The translations under genes and the position numbers were made by a program. Positions 62,888 through 64,000 of a stretch of 64,000 bases of DNA are shown here, piece by piece (the first letter of the stretch is position 1; every line of letters starts with the position of its first letter). The notes below the pieces were generated by a model, which had not been told where the DNA came from, made no database searches, and worked only from the letters and a program-made list of their open reading frames with translations. The stretch is from assembly GCA_009377385.1 (NCBI GenBank), contig WHUD01000003.1, positions 16,826 to 80,825 on the forward strand, given 5' to 3'. Source of the stretch: Actinophytocola sp. Its GTDB lineage: Bacteria > Actinomycetota > Actinomycetes > Mycobacteriales > Pseudonocardiaceae.

Positions 62888-63919
62888 ATGAACGACGTGA
62901 ACCGACCGAAAGCCGAACCCTTGCCACCGAACCAGCCGCCGCACTTCTACCGGGGCGGCGCGGCGATCGCCGAACTCCGGGGTCTGCCGGTGCTGGACGA
63001 CTACCTGCCTGAGGACTGGGTCGCGTCCACAACGACGCGGTTCGGCGCCACCGAAACCGGGCTGAGCACGCTCGCTGACGGCACGCGGCTGGCTGACGCC
63101 GTCCGCGCCGACCCTGACGGCTGGCTGGGCGCCGAGCACGTCGCCCGGTTCGGTGAGAGCACGGCGCTGCTGGTGAAGCTGCTCGACGCAGGGCAGCGGC
63201 TGCCGGTGCACTGCCACCCTTCGGACGCCTTCGCACGGGCGCATCTCGCGGCGGCCTGCGGCAAGACCGAGGCGTGGCTCGTGCTGGGCACGCCCGGCGA
63301 GCGGCCGACGGTCCGGGCGGGCTTCCGCAGCGGCGTCGACGAGGCGACCGTGCGGCGCTGGGTGTCCGAGCAGGATGGCGCGGCGCTGCTCGGCGCGCTC
63401 AACGAGATCCCGGTGAGCGCGGGCGACGCCCTCGTCATCCCCGCTGGGCTGCCGCACGCCATTGGCGAGGGCGTGTTCGTGCTCGAACTGCAGCAGCCGA
63501 GCGATCTGTCGCTGACGCTGGAGTGGCAGGGCTTCCTCGACGCCGAGGAGCAGGCGCACCTCGGCATCGGTTTCGAGCGAGCGCTGGCCGCGCTGGACCG
63601 CTCCTGCTGGGACTCCGACCGGCTCGCGACGCTGCTCACCCGACGCGAATCGGGTTCGCTGCTGGCTGCGGCGGCGGACGACTTCTTCCGCGCGCACCGG
63701 CTGATCGGCGACGCGACGCTGGCGGCGGGCTTCACCGTGCTGATCGTCGTGGACGGTAGCGGTACGCTGCATACCGCCGACGGCGCAACCCTGCCGCTGG
63801 CTCGGGGCACCACCGTCGTCGTCCCCCACGCTGCCGGACCGGCGCGACTCGACGGGCCCCTCGACGTGATCGCGTGTCGGCCGCCTGCCGTGCCCAATCC
63901 GGGTGATCCGGTGTCGTGA
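62888..63919 (+). CDS. manA: Class I mannose-6-phosphate isomerase
   Basis: A 343-aa cupin-fold zinc isomerase from ATG 62888 (an upstream in-frame ATG adds ten non-family residues). The metal site is VHCHPSDAFARAHLAAACGKTEAWLVL (His, His, Glu), with the fourth ligand in IPAGLPHAIGEGVFVLELQQPSDLSL. It interconverts fructose-6-P and mannose-6-P for GDP-mannose, lipoarabinomannan-type glycans or mannose use. 3' of it the window ends in 81 bp with no gene visible. Confidence 0.88.
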   Translation: MNDVNRPKAEPLPPNQPPHFYRGGAAIAELRGLPVLDDYLPEDWVASTTTRFGATETGLSTLADGTRLADAVRADPDGWLGAEHVARFGESTALLVKLLDAGQRLPVHCHPSDAFARAHLAAACGKTEAWLVLGTPGERPTVRAGFRSGVDEATVRRWVSEQDGAALLGALNEIPVSAGDALVIPAGLPHAIGEGVFVLELQQPSDLSLTLEWQGFLDAEEQAHLGIGFERALAALDRSCWDSDRLATLLTRRESGSLLAAAADDFFRAHRLIGDATLAAGFTVLIVVDGSGTLHTADGATLPLARGTTVVVPHAAGPARLDGPLDVIACRPPAVPNPGDPVS

Positions 63920-64000
63920 TCGGCTCTGCCCGGTTACGTTAAGGACTTGCCGATAAATAAGCGCTTCATTTAGTGGTCCATCCGTCATGATGTGGTATGG

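Overview
This 64-kb window is high-GC, densely coded chromosomal DNA from an actinobacterium. A member of the Pseudonocardiales (Amycolatopsis/Saccharomonospora-like) fits best: there is a RamB-type glyoxylate regulator facing aceA-aceB, a mycobacterial-style methylglucose lipopolysaccharide (MGLP)/glucan gene set, GlgP-type glycogen phosphorylase, WYL, XRE-TetR and DUF4873 proteins, and frequent GTG starts with 4-bp ATGA/GTGA overlaps. No rRNA is present, so the genus is inference. I saw no CRISPR array, insertion sequence or prophage.

Layout. (1) 1-8.6 kb: an MMPL transporter fragment, an AbiEi/endonuclease-like protein, then methyltransferase - GH57 - GT4, the core of MGLP/alpha-glucan synthesis (Rv3030-3031-3032 type), split by a minus-strand mazEF module and a Na+/H+ antiporter. 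(2) 8.6-13 kb: an unrecognised 471-aa protein beside a degenerate tRNA, a WYL regulator facing an epoxide hydrolase, and a P-loop kinase-like gene. (3) 13-18.8 kb: aceB, aceA and ramB (glyoxylate shunt), then a left-handed beta-helix acyltransferase of Rv3034c type. (4) 18.9-24.2 kb: nucleoside hydrolase and SixA; a decayed patch (dienelactone hydrolase relic, TfoX, truncated M56 peptidase); and BlaI facing cydAB across two perfect operators.

(5) 24.2-33.3 kb is the most unusual part. A seven-gene, translationally coupled minus-strand operon encodes GntR, an LLM flavin monooxygenase, two tandem DUF1185 paralogues, an alpha/beta hydrolase, an aldehyde dehydrogenase and a RibB-like protein lacking key catalytic residues. 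Facing it is a plus-strand operon of an unknown protein, an ester cyclase, a flavin reductase and a BCCT transporter. Together they look like an oxygenolytic catabolic pathway for an imported quaternary-ammonium (betaine-like, possibly pyridinium) compound. (6) 33.5-36.7 kb: TetR, an AurF-like diiron oxygenase with DUF4873, and a THUMP-like methyltransferase. (7) 36.8-43.3 kb: a frameshifted MHS transporter, a hydroxyacid-oxoacid transhydrogenase, a YdiJ-type D-2-hydroxyglutarate dehydrogenase and an IclR regulator, together a 4-hydroxybutyrate-type hydride shuttle.

(8) 43.4-53.2 kb: a carnitine/gamma-butyrobetaine module. It has a CaiT-like BCCT, a two-DNA-binding-domain (XRE+TetR) regulator, a BKACE enzyme, an L-carnitine dehydrogenase, enoyl-CoA hydratase, acyl-CoA dehydrogenase, NDP-forming acyl-CoA ligase and a PECR-like SDR. 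Two different operator-like motifs recur at both ends of this module. (9) 53.5-64 kb: core genes resembling Rv3038c, EchA17 and an ABC ATPase (Rv3041c), then glycogen phosphorylase, a lipoprotein metallopeptidase, a thioredoxin-TPR protein, MarR, DUF3817 and phosphomannose isomerase. Overall, a conserved mycobacterial-type block (Rv3030 to Rv3041c) appears to have been pulled apart by insertion of several catabolic modules.
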